This document shows, one piece after another, positions 1 to 9,451 of a stretch of 64,000 bases of DNA. Both the position numbers and the translations under genes were made by a program. The number at the start of each line of letters is the position of its first letter. The first letter of the stretch is position 1. Below the pieces are notes generated by a model that had not been told where the DNA came from, made no database searches, and worked only from the letters and a program-made list of their open reading frames with translations. This stretch comes from Bacteroides caecimuris. GTDB lineage: Bacteria; Bacteroidota; Bacteroidia; Bacteroidales; Bacteroidaceae. Location: the NCBI RefSeq assembly GCF_001688725.2, contig NZ_CP015401.2, positions 4,410,001-4,474,000 of the forward strand, given 5' to 3'.

Positions 1-1062
1 GCTGATAGGGAATCCTTTTTCGTAGGCTTCGGGATAACCGCCGCTGACAAGAATGACGCAGCCGGCCGAACGTGGGTCCATCACCAGTGTTTTCTCGTTC
101 AGATTGCCTGCCGCTGTGCCTTCAAGCAACTCTACGAGGTCGCTTTGGATGCGCAACATCACGCTTTCTGTTTCCGGGTCGCCCATGCGGACGTTGTATT
201 CGATCACCATCGGCTCGCCTTTCACCTTGATAAGACCGAGGAAGATGAAACCTTTGTAGGTGATCTTTTCTTCTTTCAGACCATTGATGGTCGGTTCGAT
301 GATGCGTGTGCGTACTTTCTCCATATATACTTCGTCAGCAAACGGAACCGGAGTTACGCTACCCATACCGCCTGTATTCAATCCTTTGTCGCCTTCACCG
401 ATACGTTTGTAGTCTTTCGCCACAGGGAGGACTTTGTAGTTGTCTCCGTCTGTCAGTACGAATACAGAGCACTCGATACCGCTTAAGAACTCTTCAATCA
501 CAACGGTTGCCGATGCGGAACCGAACATGCCGCCCAGCATTTCTTTCAGTTCTTTCTTCGCTTCATCCAGCGTAGGAAGGATGAGGACTCCTTTCCCGGC
601 ACAGAGGCCATCAGCCTTCAATACGTAGGGAGCTTCCAACGTTTCGAGGAAAGCGAGGCCCTCTTCGAGGTTTTCGGAAGTGATACTTTTGTAGCGGGCT
701 GTCGGGATGTTGTGGCGCATCATGAAGCCTTTGGCAAATTCCTTGCTGCCTTCCAGTTGCGCTCCTTGAGCCGAAGGACCGATCACGGCAATATGCTTTA
801 GCTCCGGACGGTTTTGGAAGTAATCGTAGATTCCTTTTACCAACGGATCTTCGGGGCCTACTACTATCATTTGGATGTTCTCCTTTAGAGCAAAAGCACT
901 GATTGCTTCAAAATCGGTTGCTTTGATGTTGACATTCTCGCCTACGGCAGTTGTTCCGGCATTTCCCGGAGCAATGTATAGTTTTTCAACTTTCGGACTT
1001 TGGGCAATTTTCCATGCCAGTGCATGTTCGCGGCCGCCCGAGCCTAGTAATAATATCTTCAT
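1..1062 (-). CDS. purD: Phosphoribosylamine-glycine ligase (partial, 3' end outside window)
   Basis: ATP-grasp enzyme of purine biosynthesis that joins 5-phosphoribosylamine to glycine to give GAR in the cytoplasm. The ATG at 1060-1062 begins [14 protein letters not shown], the typical GARS N-terminus. Further on are the ATP-grasp stretch [13 protein letters not shown] and the [11 protein letters not shown] segment. About 354 codons of a family usually near 420 are visible, so only the C-terminal end is missing beyond base 1. The gene lies 68 bp downstream of the DPP-IV gene on the same strand and may be co-transcribed with it. Confidence 0.96.
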   Translation of the reverse strand, partial: MKILLLGSGGREHALAWKIAQSPKVEKLYIAPGNAGTTAVGENVNIKATDFEAISAFALKENIQMIVVGPEDPLVKGIYDYFQNRPELKHIAVIGPSAQGAQLEGSKEFAKGFMMRHNIPTARYKSITSENLEEGLAFLETLEAPYVLKADGLCAGKGVLILPTLDEAKKELKEMLGGMFGSASATVVIEEFLSGIECSVFVLTDGDNYKVLPVAKDYKRIGEGDKGLNTGGMGSVTPVPFADEVYMEKVRTRIIEPTINGLKEEKITYKGFIFLGLIKVKGEPMVIEYNVRMGDPETESVMLRIQSDLVELLEGTAAGNLNEKTLVMDPRSAGCVILVSGGYPEAYEKGFPIS

Positions 1063-1130
1063 CTTTGTATGGTTATGGATTTATACTGTTATCTATGATT
1101 CGTATGGATACGGTGGTGTCTTTGTCAGTT

Positions 1131-3329
1131 TTATAAGTTCTGCTCAAAGTACCGGGTGATTTTCTCATGCAGATGTACACGGTCGCGCCCTGCTACGTTG
1201 TGCTTGTGGCACGGGTAGATAAACAGGTCGGGATAAGTGCGGGCATCTACGCAGGCTTTCATGAACGACAGGGTGTGCTGTGGCACGCAGGTGTCGTCAT
1301 GGTCGTCGTGAATAATCAATAGGTGACCTTTCAGTTGGCCGGCAAGGTTTCTCAGATTACATTCTTTGTAGCCTTCGGGGTTGCTTTCCGGTGTATCCAT
1401 ATAGCGTTCGCCGTACATCACTTCATAATACCCCCAGTCGATTACCGGGCCTCCGGCAACGCCTACTTTGAATATTTCCGGGTAACGGAGCATCAGGGCG
1501 GTAGTCATGTGTCCTCCGAAGCTCCATCCGTGTACGCCGATGCGTTCGCTGTCTACGTAGGGGAGGGATTTCAGGAATTCAACGCCTTTTACCTGGTCTT
1601 TACCTTCTTCGATGCCAAGACGGCGGAAGGTAGCATTTTCAAATGCCAGTCCACGGTTGCTGCTGCCACGATTGTCGATGGTAAACATGATATAGCCTTT
1701 ACCTGCCATGTATGTGTCCCATCCGCGTGCGCCGTTCTGCCATCCTCCGGTGACGCATTGCGCGTGAGGACCTCCGTAGACGTATACGATGACGGGATAT
1801 TTCTTGGTCGGGTCAAAGTTGGCCGGTTTCATCAGGCGATAATGCAGGTCGGTGGTGCCGTCTGCCGCTTTGATCGTTCCGGTTTCGATGCTTGGCATTT
1901 GGTAGCCTTCGTAAGGGCTTTCAGCAGTTAGCAGATTGGCTGTTTCTTTGAAGTTTTTGGTGTCTACCAGGTTGATGACGCGAGGCTGGTCTTTTGTTGA
2001 ATAACGGTCGATAAGATAAGTGCCGGAAGCGCTAAGCATGCCGCTATGTTCGCTTTCTTTGCAGTTCTCGAACGGTTGGCTTATCTTTCCATTGCTCACG
2101 TTTACAGCGAAATGTCCGCTTCTCAAGCCTTCTACGGCTGTGAAGATGATTTCTTTACGCTTTGTGTTGAATCCTAGGACGTCGCTGACCAGCCAGTTGC
2201 CTTTGGTCAGTTGTTTGACTTTGCCGGCCTGGAAATAAGTACCACCGTTGGCGCTGTTATAAGTTTCACCTTTCATGTTGGCTGCATCGGCATCAAAGAG
2301 ATAAAGATGGTTGTAGCCATCACGCTGACTTTGATAGATGAACTTGGTAGAGTCCCACGGCAAAAATACGATTGCGTTTTGCGGCTCCACGTATTTAGGA
2401 TGCATTTCTTCGTAGAGAACGCCCATCGGCTCTCCTGTTTCTGCGTTGTACTGGCAAAGTTTGGCGTGGTTCTGGTCACGGTTTACTTCAATCAGGTAGA
2501 GGCTTTTTTCATCCGGTGACCAGCTGATATTGGTGAAATAACGGTCTGTGGGATCACCTGCGTTCAGATAAATGCTTTTGCCTGTGGCAGGATTGTAAAT
2601 GCCTACTTTTACCTGATGGCTCGTCATGCCTGCCATCGGATAACGTACATTGTTCACTTCGCCTACGCGTGCAGTGATGTCTACAAGCGGGTATTGTGTC
2701 ACCATGCTCTCATCCATACGGTAGAAAGCAAGCAGGTTGCCTTTCGGGCTCCAGAAAGTACCTTTGTTGATACCAAATTCATTGCGGTGTACTGTTTGCC
2801 CGCAAACGATGCCTTCGGGTTCATTAGTTACTGCTTTTTCGTTCACATACAGATTGTTACCTATCGTGTATGCCACGTTTCCGCTGGCTGCGCAATAGTC
2901 TTCATTATCAGCTCCGTCTTTGGGCTTGAGAGTGCTGACAACTTGGTTGTTCTTGAAATCATATACAATGAACTTTCCTGCTATCTTGAATAGCATTTGT
3001 GGCTTGTCGGCCCATGGGAAACTGACGGAATACAGGTGTGATAACTTTCCTGCCTTGTTCTCTTCAAGCACTTTGTTGATCTGTTCACGAGTGATAACCA
3101 TTGTTTCTTTCCCCGTTTTGGGTTGGATAGAATAAAGGGTATCTACGCCCGGCTTGATACATTCGTCACCCCACCATTGCAGTCCGTACAGGTTGTCTGC
3201 ATAGCGGTAACTCTCGCCACCCGGAATCAATTCTTCCAGTGTCGGCTTTTTGGTTTCTTGTGCCATAACATTGAATCCGATTGGTAGTGCCAACAATAGC
3301 AGAATGGCTCTTTTTCCAATTTTACTCAT
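1131..3329 (-). CDS. Dipeptidyl peptidase IV (family S9B)
   Basis: Exported serine peptidase that removes Xaa-Pro (or Xaa-Ala) dipeptides from peptide N-termini. Residues 1-23 form a signal peptide ending MAQE, then comes a beta-propeller region, then the C-terminal alpha/beta hydrolase. Visible triad: Ser603 in GWSFGGH, Asp678 in HDDHDDTCV, His710 in KHNVAG; the spacing (75 and 32) is close to that of mammalian DPP4. Length of 732 aa is usual. Its ATG overlaps the last 8 bases of the upstream ORF6N gene, so the two may be translationally coupled. Exact specificity is inferred from family. Confidence 0.93.
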   Translation of the reverse strand: MSKIGKRAILLLLALPIGFNVMAQETKKPTLEELIPGGESYRYADNLYGLQWWGDECIKPGVDTLYSIQPKTGKETMVITREQINKVLEENKAGKLSHLYSVSFPWADKPQMLFKIAGKFIVYDFKNNQVVSTLKPKDGADNEDYCAASGNVAYTIGNNLYVNEKAVTNEPEGIVCGQTVHRNEFGINKGTFWSPKGNLLAFYRMDESMVTQYPLVDITARVGEVNNVRYPMAGMTSHQVKVGIYNPATGKSIYLNAGDPTDRYFTNISWSPDEKSLYLIEVNRDQNHAKLCQYNAETGEPMGVLYEEMHPKYVEPQNAIVFLPWDSTKFIYQSQRDGYNHLYLFDADAANMKGETYNSANGGTYFQAGKVKQLTKGNWLVSDVLGFNTKRKEIIFTAVEGLRSGHFAVNVSNGKISQPFENCKESEHSGMLSASGTYLIDRYSTKDQPRVINLVDTKNFKETANLLTAESPYEGYQMPSIETGTIKAADGTTDLHYRLMKPANFDPTKKYPVIVYVYGGPHAQCVTGGWQNGARGWDTYMAGKGYIMFTIDNRGSSNRGLAFENATFRRLGIEEGKDQVKGVEFLKSLPYVDSERIGVHGWSFGGHMTTALMLRYPEIFKVGVAGGPVIDWGYYEVMYGERYMDTPESNPEGYKECNLRNLAGQLKGHLLIIHDDHDDTCVPQHTLSFMKACVDARTYPDLFIYPCHKHNVAGRDRVHLHEKITRYFEQNL

Positions 3330-3903
3330 TGCTCTTTTCTTTATTATTTGTTTTAAATCCTTCTATTTTTACTCTGTCCAAGGGAGTCTGTCTTGATTGG
3401 ATAATTGCACTTATTTTAGCAAAGGCATTAAATAGGTCGTCAAATTGTTTTTCGTAACTTTCCCTATCAGAAGTAATATCTTCTTCGAGATATTCGATGC
3501 GTTGTTTTAATTCTTCCAACTCCTTTTTAGGTACATTGGATAGAAGATATTGGCGCATACGTACAAAAGCACGGATAATATTGATATTTACTTCCACAGC
3601 GGTCTTGGATTTGAGGACGCTGGATAACATAACTATACCATATTCAGTAAATGCAAATGGAAGATATTTGATATTATATCCTTGTCCTGTTTTCAAGGTC
3701 GCAATTTGCGACCTTGAAATTGTAACTTCTTCCTTTGTTAGCTCGAACATGAATTCAGCAGGAAAGCGTTCAATATTACGACGTACTTGTTCTTTGAGGC
3801 GTTTAGTCTCAACTCCATACATTTCTGCCAAATCAAAGTCAAGCATAACTTTTTGCCCTCTGATTTCGTATATTTTGTTTTCTATAATGGCTATATCATC
3901 CAT
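3322..3903 (-). CDS. ORF6N domain protein
   Basis: The N-terminal 90 or so residues (IYEIRGQKVMLDFDLAEMYG, then RNIERFPAEFMFELTKEE) match the ORF6N domain, a DNA-binding module found in phage and host regulators related to KilA-N proteins. The middle (LPFAFTEYGIVMLSSVL) is also typical of the family. The C-terminal third is charged and probably coiled coil (LEELKQRIEYLEED). Its role is unknown; these genes are often horizontally acquired. It contains one long palindrome in its coding sequence and has another just upstream, which suggests self-binding. Its stop overlaps the DPP-IV start. Confidence 0.85.
   Translation of the reverse strand: MDDIAIIENKIYEIRGQKVMLDFDLAEMYGVETKRLKEQVRRNIERFPAEFMFELTKEEVTISRSQIATLKTGQGYNIKYLPFAFTEYGIVMLSSVLKSKTAVEVNINIIRAFVRMRQYLLSNVPKKELEELKQRIEYLEEDITSDRESYEKQFDDLFNAFAKISAIIQSRQTPLDRVKIEGFKTNNKEKSNE
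3691..3719. repeat. 29-bp palindrome inside the ORF6N gene
   Basis: The arms TTTCAAGGTCGCAA and TTGCGACCTTGAAA are exact reverse complements around a single central base. It lies in the codons for SQIATLK. A palindrome this long in coding DNA is unusual and could be a binding site or recombination target. Confidence 0.8.
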
Positions 3904-3960
3904 CTTTTTTTGTTTAGACAGGTTCCAATTTGTGACTGAACATTAGAACTATGGTGTAAA

Positions 3961-3987
3961 CTTGAAGTTCCAATTTGGAACTTCAAG
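3961..3987. promoter_or_regulatory. 27-bp palindrome upstream of the ORF6N gene
   Basis: The arms CTTGAAGTTCCAA and TTGGAACTTCAAG are exact reverse complements around one base. It lies 58 bp upstream of the ORF6N start codon. It shares the CTTGAA/TTCAAG outer part with the palindrome inside the gene. It could be an autoregulatory operator or a terminator for the upstream rRNA methyltransferase gene. Confidence 0.55.
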
Positions 3988-4048
3988 TTTTTAATTAATT
4001 ATTAACTAGCGAATTACAGGGTGAATAAGTTGTTGGAATTAGAATTGT

Positions 4049-5488
4049 TTATTCCTCTTCCTTCTTCGGAATCCTCGGCTCCCGGTTCCCCCTAAACTCT
4101 CTCGGGGGCCTTGAATCTCTTCCCCCGCGGAATTCTCCTCGTGGCTTTCTATCTCTGTCACCACCTTTGAACTCACCGCCTTCTCTGCGCGGCTTGTATT
4201 CTCCCTCTCTGCGAGGTCTGGATTCACCATCCCGACGCGGTTTGAACTCACCTTCGCGGCGTGGCTTAAATTCTTTTCTTTCTCTGAATCTTGGAGCCTG
4301 TTCTCCTTCAGCCTCTTTCTTTTCTTCCCCTTCCTCCTGGCTCTTGAACTCTTTGTATTTTCCGTCAAAAATCTCATATTTGCGGAACTCACACTCCAAC
4401 GGTCCATTGAACAAAGGAACTTTCTGACTTGCTTTCAGACCAATCTGGTCGAAACACTCTTCCCGATAAGAAAGCACCCATGCCTCGTTTCCTACAAACG
4501 CATGTTTCAGACGTTCACCGATCATTTGATAAAGTCCAAGCAAATCATTAGTGGAAATACGTTCACCGTATGGCGGGTTAGTGATGATGATCGACTTCTC
4601 CTGCGGCTGTTCAAACTGCTGGAACGGTTGCAGCTTCAACACGATGTCTTTCGATACACCGGCAGCTTTTATATTGCGAGTCGCAATCTCATTAGCTTTC
4701 GGATTGTTATCGTATCCGTAAATCTTATGAGCAAATTCGCGCTCCTGACTGTCATCATTGTAAATCTCATCGAACATATCCGCATCGAAATCTACCCATT
4801 TCTCAAAAGCAAACCCTTTACGGAATACTCCCGGAGCGATATTCTTAGCAATCAGTGCCGCTTCAACAGGGATTGTACCCGAACCACACATCGGGTCGAT
4901 CAAATCACATTCTCCACGCCATCCGGTCATTAGAATCATGCCGGCAGCCAATACCTCATTTAACGGGGCTTCTACTGCTTCCTGGCGATAACCGCGACGG
5001 TGAAGTGATTCTCCGGACGAGTCCAAAGACAACGTACAGGTAGTCTGTGCAATATGAATATTCAGGAGTACATCCGGATTGTTGATACGTACCGACGGAC
5101 GTTTCCCTGTTTTATCACGGAAATAATCCACAATCGCATCTTTCACCTTATACGAAACAAATTTCGAATGGCGGAACTCATCGCTGAATACTACTGCATC
5201 GATAGCGAACGTCTTGTTCACATCGAGATATTCTTCCCATGGAATAGCCTGTATTTGATTATAAACCTCATCGGCATCTTTGGCTGTAAAGTTTTTAATT
5301 GGCTTCAGGATACGGATGGCGGTGCGAAGGCAAAAATTCGCCTTATACATCATACGTTTATCTCCTGTGAATGAAACCATGCGGCGTCCTATTTGAATGT
5401 CGTTGGCCCCTAATGCTGTCAGTTCTTCTGCAAGTATCTCTTCCAGTCCCTGGAAAGTCTTGGCTATCATCTCGAATTGTTCGCTCAT
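4049..5488 (-). CDS. THUMP-domain 23S rRNA guanine-N2 methyltransferase (RlmL-like)
   Basis: SAM-dependent RNA methyltransferase. The ATG at 5486-5488 gives MSEQFEMIAKTFQGLEEILAE, the usual family start; an upstream in-frame start would add 21 lysine-rich residues without support. An N-terminal THUMP region (about 45-155) is followed by a methyltransferase domain with the SAM-binding segment DPMCGSGTIPVEAA and the catalytic NPPYGER motif. The last 85 residues are an Arg/Glu/Gly-rich tail of repeated KPRREGE-type units, probably disordered and RNA-binding. It lacks the RlmK half of the gamma-proteobacterial enzyme. Translation starts 16 bp after cysE ends, so the two are likely co-transcribed. 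Confidence 0.9.
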   Translation of the reverse strand: MSEQFEMIAKTFQGLEEILAEELTALGANDIQIGRRMVSFTGDKRMMYKANFCLRTAIRILKPIKNFTAKDADEVYNQIQAIPWEEYLDVNKTFAIDAVVFSDEFRHSKFVSYKVKDAIVDYFRDKTGKRPSVRINNPDVLLNIHIAQTTCTLSLDSSGESLHRRGYRQEAVEAPLNEVLAAGMILMTGWRGECDLIDPMCGSGTIPVEAALIAKNIAPGVFRKGFAFEKWVDFDADMFDEIYNDDSQEREFAHKIYGYDNNPKANEIATRNIKAAGVSKDIVLKLQPFQQFEQPQEKSIIITNPPYGERISTNDLLGLYQMIGERLKHAFVGNEAWVLSYREECFDQIGLKASQKVPLFNGPLECEFRKYEIFDGKYKEFKSQEEGEEKKEAEGEQAPRFRERKEFKPRREGEFKPRRDGESRPRREGEYKPRREGGEFKGGDRDRKPRGEFRGGRDSRPPREFRGNREPRIPKKEEE

Positions 5489-5504
5489 ATAGATTTTTTT
5501 GATT

Positions 5505-6410
5505 TTATTTTTTTGCTTTAGTTTGTACGATTCTTGCTCCTGCAGGAACATTCTCCGTTACCCAGATATTACCGCCTACGGTTGCGTCACGTCCGATGGT
5601 GATTCTTCCCAAAATAGTGGCGTTGGAATAAACAATCACATTGTCTTCCAGGATCGGATGGCGGGGGATTCCCTTGATTGGTTTTCCGTCGGCATCCAGC
5701 GGGAAACTCTTGGCTCCCAAAGTGACGCCCTGATATAGCTTGACGTTATTTCCGATAATACTCGTGGCACCGATAACGACACCCGTACCGTGGTCGATAG
5801 TGAAGTGAGTGCCAATCTTTGCGGCCGGATGGATATCAATTCCCGTTTCGCTATGCGCCATCTCCGTGATGATGCGGGGAATCAAAGGAACACCCAATTC
5901 CAACAATTCATGTGCAATACGGTAATTGCTGATCGCTTTAATGGCCGGATAGCAGAAAATTACCTCCCCATAACTTACGGCAGCCGGGTCGCCGTTATAG
6001 GCGGCTTCCACATCAGTTGCCAGTATTCTTCTCATGGCAGGTAGCTTACTGATAAATTTAGCAGCAAGACGTGCTGCCTCTTCCCGTTTCGAGTCGGAGC
6101 AGACGTTGCATTTCCCCTCTATGGAAGTGCTAAAACACAATCCGGCCAGGATTTGCTCACAAAGTAAGTCAAACAATTTTTCAATGTTGACGCCGATGTG
6201 ATAATTAATTGTCCGGCTGTTAATAGTAGAATTTCCGTAATATCCGGGGAAGAGAATGGAACGTGAAAGCTCAATAATCTCATACAAGACTTTAGCAGAG
6301 GGCAGTGGTTCGCCATCTTTGTGCTGATGAAACAGTCCTTTATAAGATTCGCTTTCCGATAGCTCATCGACTGCCTGTGTCAAAATGTGGGTGAAGTTCA
6401 GTGGACTCAT
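5505..6410 (-). CDS. cysE: Serine O-acetyltransferase
   Basis: Transfers acetyl from acetyl-CoA to L-serine, the first committed step of cysteine synthesis. The C-terminal half is a left-handed beta-helix of hexapeptide repeats (DIHPAAKIGTHFTIDHGTG, then VIGATSIIGNNVKLYQGVTLG), containing the His/Asp residues expected of SATs. The 301-aa length, with a longer N-terminal helical region, is common in Bacteroidetes. A clear -7 element TACCTTTG lies about 30 bp upstream, divergent from the sensor kinase promoter. Confidence 0.93.
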   Translation of the reverse strand: MSPLNFTHILTQAVDELSESESYKGLFHQHKDGEPLPSAKVLYEIIELSRSILFPGYYGNSTINSRTINYHIGVNIEKLFDLLCEQILAGLCFSTSIEGKCNVCSDSKREEAARLAAKFISKLPAMRRILATDVEAAYNGDPAAVSYGEVIFCYPAIKAISNYRIAHELLELGVPLIPRIITEMAHSETGIDIHPAAKIGTHFTIDHGTGVVIGATSIIGNNVKLYQGVTLGAKSFPLDADGKPIKGIPRHPILEDNVIVYSNATILGRITIGRDATVGGNIWVTENVPAGARIVQTKAKK

Positions 6411-6439
6411 TAGGTCAGTTACTCATATTTATATGGCCA

Positions 6440-6447
6440 CAAAGGTA
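6440..6447 (-). promoter_or_regulatory. -7 promoter element of cysE
   Basis: On the minus strand the sequence reads TACCTTTG, a full match to the Bacteroides consensus TAnnTTTG, 30 bp before the cysE ATG. No good -33 TTTG is seen. Confidence 0.6.
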
Positions 6448-6491
6448 TTAAAAAAAATAATAAAATTCGCTGGGATTCAGGATAAATAATG

Positions 6492-6499
6492 TATTTTTG
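6492..6499 (+). promoter_or_regulatory. -7 promoter element of the sensor kinase gene
   Basis: TATTTTTG matches TAnnTTTG 34 bp before the kinase ATG. It is divergent from the cysE promoter, with only 44 bp between the two elements. Confidence 0.55.
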
Positions 6500-6533
6500 T
6501 CACATTCAAAACATAACATGAATAAGGGGACTG

Positions 6534-8585
6534 ATGAATCGGAAGGCTGCTATGAAACTATTTGGACTGTTGGGGTTGTTGATGTTGTTGAGTTGCGGAT
6601 ATGCTGATAGACACCGCAATAACTCTTCGTGCGAACAGGTGTTGGTTGATTCTCTAGCAGTTCGTGTGCAGGATTCTTTGTTTGCCAATGTGCATTATTC
6701 CCGCTCACAGGTGCTCGACGCACTGACACAGGTGAAAGATTCCCAGGTCTATTATCGTCTGCTTGCCCTTTATGGGAAAACATTCTTTGTCTCTTCCGAT
6801 TTTGATTCTATACTCTATTACAACCGCCGGGTAAAGGAATTTTCCCGCAATGCTTCCCAATCTCCTGAATCTCTCCAATCTCCACAATGGAATGATGTAT
6901 TATCCGATGTTTATAATGTCGAAGGCAACGTGTGGATGCAACTGAACCGCCCTGATTCTGCAATTACCGACTATAAGAAAGCCTACGAATATCGCCTCAA
7001 AGGAAAGAAACTGCACCTGCTCCCGGATATTTGTATCAATATTGCTGATGCCTACCTGCATTGCAGTGACTTGGCACACACTGCTTCGTATTATCGTCAT
7101 GCCCTGTTTCTCTGTGATTCGCTAAACTTGTCCGAGCATGCGAAATTCCCTGTCTACTATGGATTAGGGCAAACCTACATGGAATTGCGGGATTTCGATT
7201 TATCCAATCATTACTATGAATTGGCCGGGCAGTATTTCAATGAAATGAACGTGGGCGAACGATGGACTTATCTCAATAATCGTGGTAATCATTATTATTA
7301 CCGGAAAGACTATCAGGAAGCCTTGAAGTATATGCGCAGGGCCAATGTGCTCGTCTCTTCTTATCCGCAGATGGTGTTTGAACAGAATTTTATCAAAGTA
7401 AACCTGGGAGAACTGTATCTGCTGACTGACAAACTGGACTCTGCACAAGCCTGTCTGGACGAGAGTTATCGGTTCTTCTCCGGTATACAGCATAACTCGG
7501 CTGTACATTACATCGAAACCCAGATGATTGAACTGGCATTGAAGAAAGGAAATATAGTTCAAGCGGAAACAATGATCGCCCGAACTGCTCCTGTCGGGCA
7601 TCTTGATGCTAATATGCTGACTATACGCAATCAGTATCTACAACATTATTTTGAACAGATTGGTGATTACCGCCATGCCTATGAGTATCTGAAACGCGAT
7701 CGTCATCTGGATGATTCCATTCGTAGCGAACGAGTACAAATGCGTGTTGCCGAATTGGATATGCGCTATCGGCAAGATACAATCGTGCTTCGTAAAGAAA
7801 TGCAGATTCAGCGACAGGCAGGAGAGATGAGGGTGCTCAAATTGAGTGTATTTATCGGGGGGCTTATCTGCGTGCTGCTTGTGGCGGGAGTAGTGGTGCT
7901 TGTCTGGTATATGCGTAAAAAGAGGGAGTTTCTTCGTCAACGTTTCTTCCAGCAAATCAACCGGGTTCGCATGGAGAACTTGCGGAGCCGTATTTCCCCT
8001 CATTTCACTTTTAATGTATTGGGACGTGAAATCAACCAGTTTAACGGCTCGGAAGAGGTAAAACATAATCTGATGGAGTTGGTGAAGTATCTTCGTCGGA
8101 GCCTCGAACTGACCGAGAAGTTGAGTGTATCCTTGCAAGATGAACTGGATTTCGTGCGTACATACATCGAATTGGAGCGCGGGCGTGTGGGGGAAGATTT
8201 TGTTGCGACAGTCACAGTGGAGGACGGATTGGATGCGACCCGCATCATGATTCCTTCTATGATTGTACAAATCCCGGTAGAAAATGCGATTAAGCATGGA
8301 CTGGCGGGAAAGGACGGAAAAAAGGAACTAAGTGTATATGTTTCCCGTGAAACAAATGGGATTCGTATGACGATTACTGACAACGGACGCGGATATCTTC
8401 CGCAAATGGCTTCCGCCACACGGGGGACTGGCACAGGGCTGAAAGTGCTTTATCAGACCATCCAATTACTGAATACAAAGAATAAAAATGACACAATACA
8501 TTTTGATATAACCAACAGAAGCGATGGACAAACCGGCACGCAAGTGTCGGTATATATCCCGTTTCGTTTTTCTTATGATTTATGA
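6534..8585 (+). CDS. TPR sensor histidine kinase of the LytS/YehU type
   Basis: Membrane sensor kinase. An N-terminal lipoprotein-like signal (LMLLSCGYADR) is followed by about 380 residues of tetratricopeptide-like helices as the sensor part, one membrane segment near residues 436-460, then a His_kinase domain with the phospho-acceptor His490 in ISPHFTFN, and a C-terminal HATPase with DNGRGY. The start is preceded by AAGGGGA. The gene overlaps the response regulator by 4 bp, so the two form a translationally coupled pair. The signal sensed is not known. Confidence 0.9.
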   Translation: MNRKAAMKLFGLLGLLMLLSCGYADRHRNNSSCEQVLVDSLAVRVQDSLFANVHYSRSQVLDALTQVKDSQVYYRLLALYGKTFFVSSDFDSILYYNRRVKEFSRNASQSPESLQSPQWNDVLSDVYNVEGNVWMQLNRPDSAITDYKKAYEYRLKGKKLHLLPDICINIADAYLHCSDLAHTASYYRHALFLCDSLNLSEHAKFPVYYGLGQTYMELRDFDLSNHYYELAGQYFNEMNVGERWTYLNNRGNHYYYRKDYQEALKYMRRANVLVSSYPQMVFEQNFIKVNLGELYLLTDKLDSAQACLDESYRFFSGIQHNSAVHYIETQMIELALKKGNIVQAETMIARTAPVGHLDANMLTIRNQYLQHYFEQIGDYRHAYEYLKRDRHLDDSIRSERVQMRVAELDMRYRQDTIVLRKEMQIQRQAGEMRVLKLSVFIGGLICVLLVAGVVVLVWYMRKKREFLRQRFFQQINRVRMENLRSRISPHFTFNVLGREINQFNGSEEVKHNLMELVKYLRRSLELTEKLSVSLQDELDFVRTYIELERGRVGEDFVATVTVEDGLDATRIMIPSMIVQIPVENAIKHGLAGKDGKKELSVYVSRETNGIRMTITDNGRGYLPQMASATRGTGTGLKVLYQTIQLLNTKNKNDTIHFDITNRSDGQTGTQVSVYIPFRFSYDL

Positions 8586-9361
8586 TGGAGACAGAAGAAA
8601 AGTATAAGGTAGTCATTGTTGACGATGAACGTGCAGCGATTGATGTTTTGCGCCGCGAGTTGGAGCCCTATCGTGAATTTGAAGTAAAAGGAACTGCAGG
8701 GAATGGTGCAAAGGGTAAAAAGATGATTATGGAGTTGCACCCGGATTTATTGTTTCTCGATGTGGAGCTTCCGGATACATTGGGGCTTAACCTGCTAAGT
8801 GAAATTAGAGAGGATATTTTGTGGGATATGAAGGTGGTGTTTTATACCTCTTATGATAAATACTTGCTTCAGGCATTGCGTGAGTCGGCTTTTGACTTCC
8901 TGTTGAAGCCTTTTGAAGCGGAAGACCTGAAAGTGATTATGGAGCGTTACCGGAAGGCAATGTCCTCTGCTTCGCTTCCTCTTTTGCCCTCTTTTGCTTC
9001 TTCTATCAGTGCATCAATGCCACAACAAGTCATGTTTATGATTAACACAGTGACGGGGTTCAAGCTTTTACGTCTGGAAGAAATCGGCTTTTTTGAGTAT
9101 CTGAAAGACAAACGTCAATGGCAGGTAGTCTTGTTTAATCAGACTCGCCTGAGTTTGAAGCGGAATACAAAAGCAGAAGATATTATTAGTTATTCACAAG
9201 CTTTTGTACAGATTAGCCAATCGGCTATTGTAAATATCGATTATTTGGCAATGATTGATGGTAAGTGTTGTCAGCTTTATCCGCCTTTTCACGATAAAAA
9301 CGATCTGGTGATTTCTCGAAGCTATCTGAAAGAACTGCAAGAGCGTTTCTTTGTTTTGTAA
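8582..9361 (+). CDS. LytTR-family response regulator
   Basis: Partner of the upstream kinase. The receiver domain covers residues 1-125 (VVIVDDERAA; phospho-acceptor Asp60 in LLFLDVELPD; Lys in LLKPFEAEDL). A LytTR DNA-binding domain covers about 150-255 (IGFFEYLKDKRQWQVVLFN, then SQSAIVNIDYLAMI). Two adjacent ATG codons exist; the first overlaps the kinase stop in ATGA. Target genes are not evident from this window. A strong terminator follows. Confidence 0.92.
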   Translation: MMETEEKYKVVIVDDERAAIDVLRRELEPYREFEVKGTAGNGAKGKKMIMELHPDLLFLDVELPDTLGLNLLSEIREDILWDMKVVFYTSYDKYLLQALRESAFDFLLKPFEAEDLKVIMERYRKAMSSASLPLLPSFASSISASMPQQVMFMINTVTGFKLLRLEEIGFFEYLKDKRQWQVVLFNQTRLSLKRNTKAEDIISYSQAFVQISQSAIVNIDYLAMIDGKCCQLYPPFHDKNDLVISRSYLKELQERFFVL

Positions 9362-9381
9362 TGTAGACCTTATAAATTGCA

Positions 9382-9420
9382 ATACGCCACTTCTTCAGCA
9401 GAAGCGGCGTATCTTTTTTT
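9382..9420 (+). terminator. Intrinsic terminator after the LytTR gene
   Basis: An inverted repeat with ATACGCC and GGCGTAT outer arms and CTTCT/AGAAG inner pairs is followed directly by CTTTTTTT. It lies 21 bp after the response regulator stop. Confidence 0.85.
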
Positions 9421-9451
9421 GTTAGAATATTAGAATGAGAGAGAGTTTATA

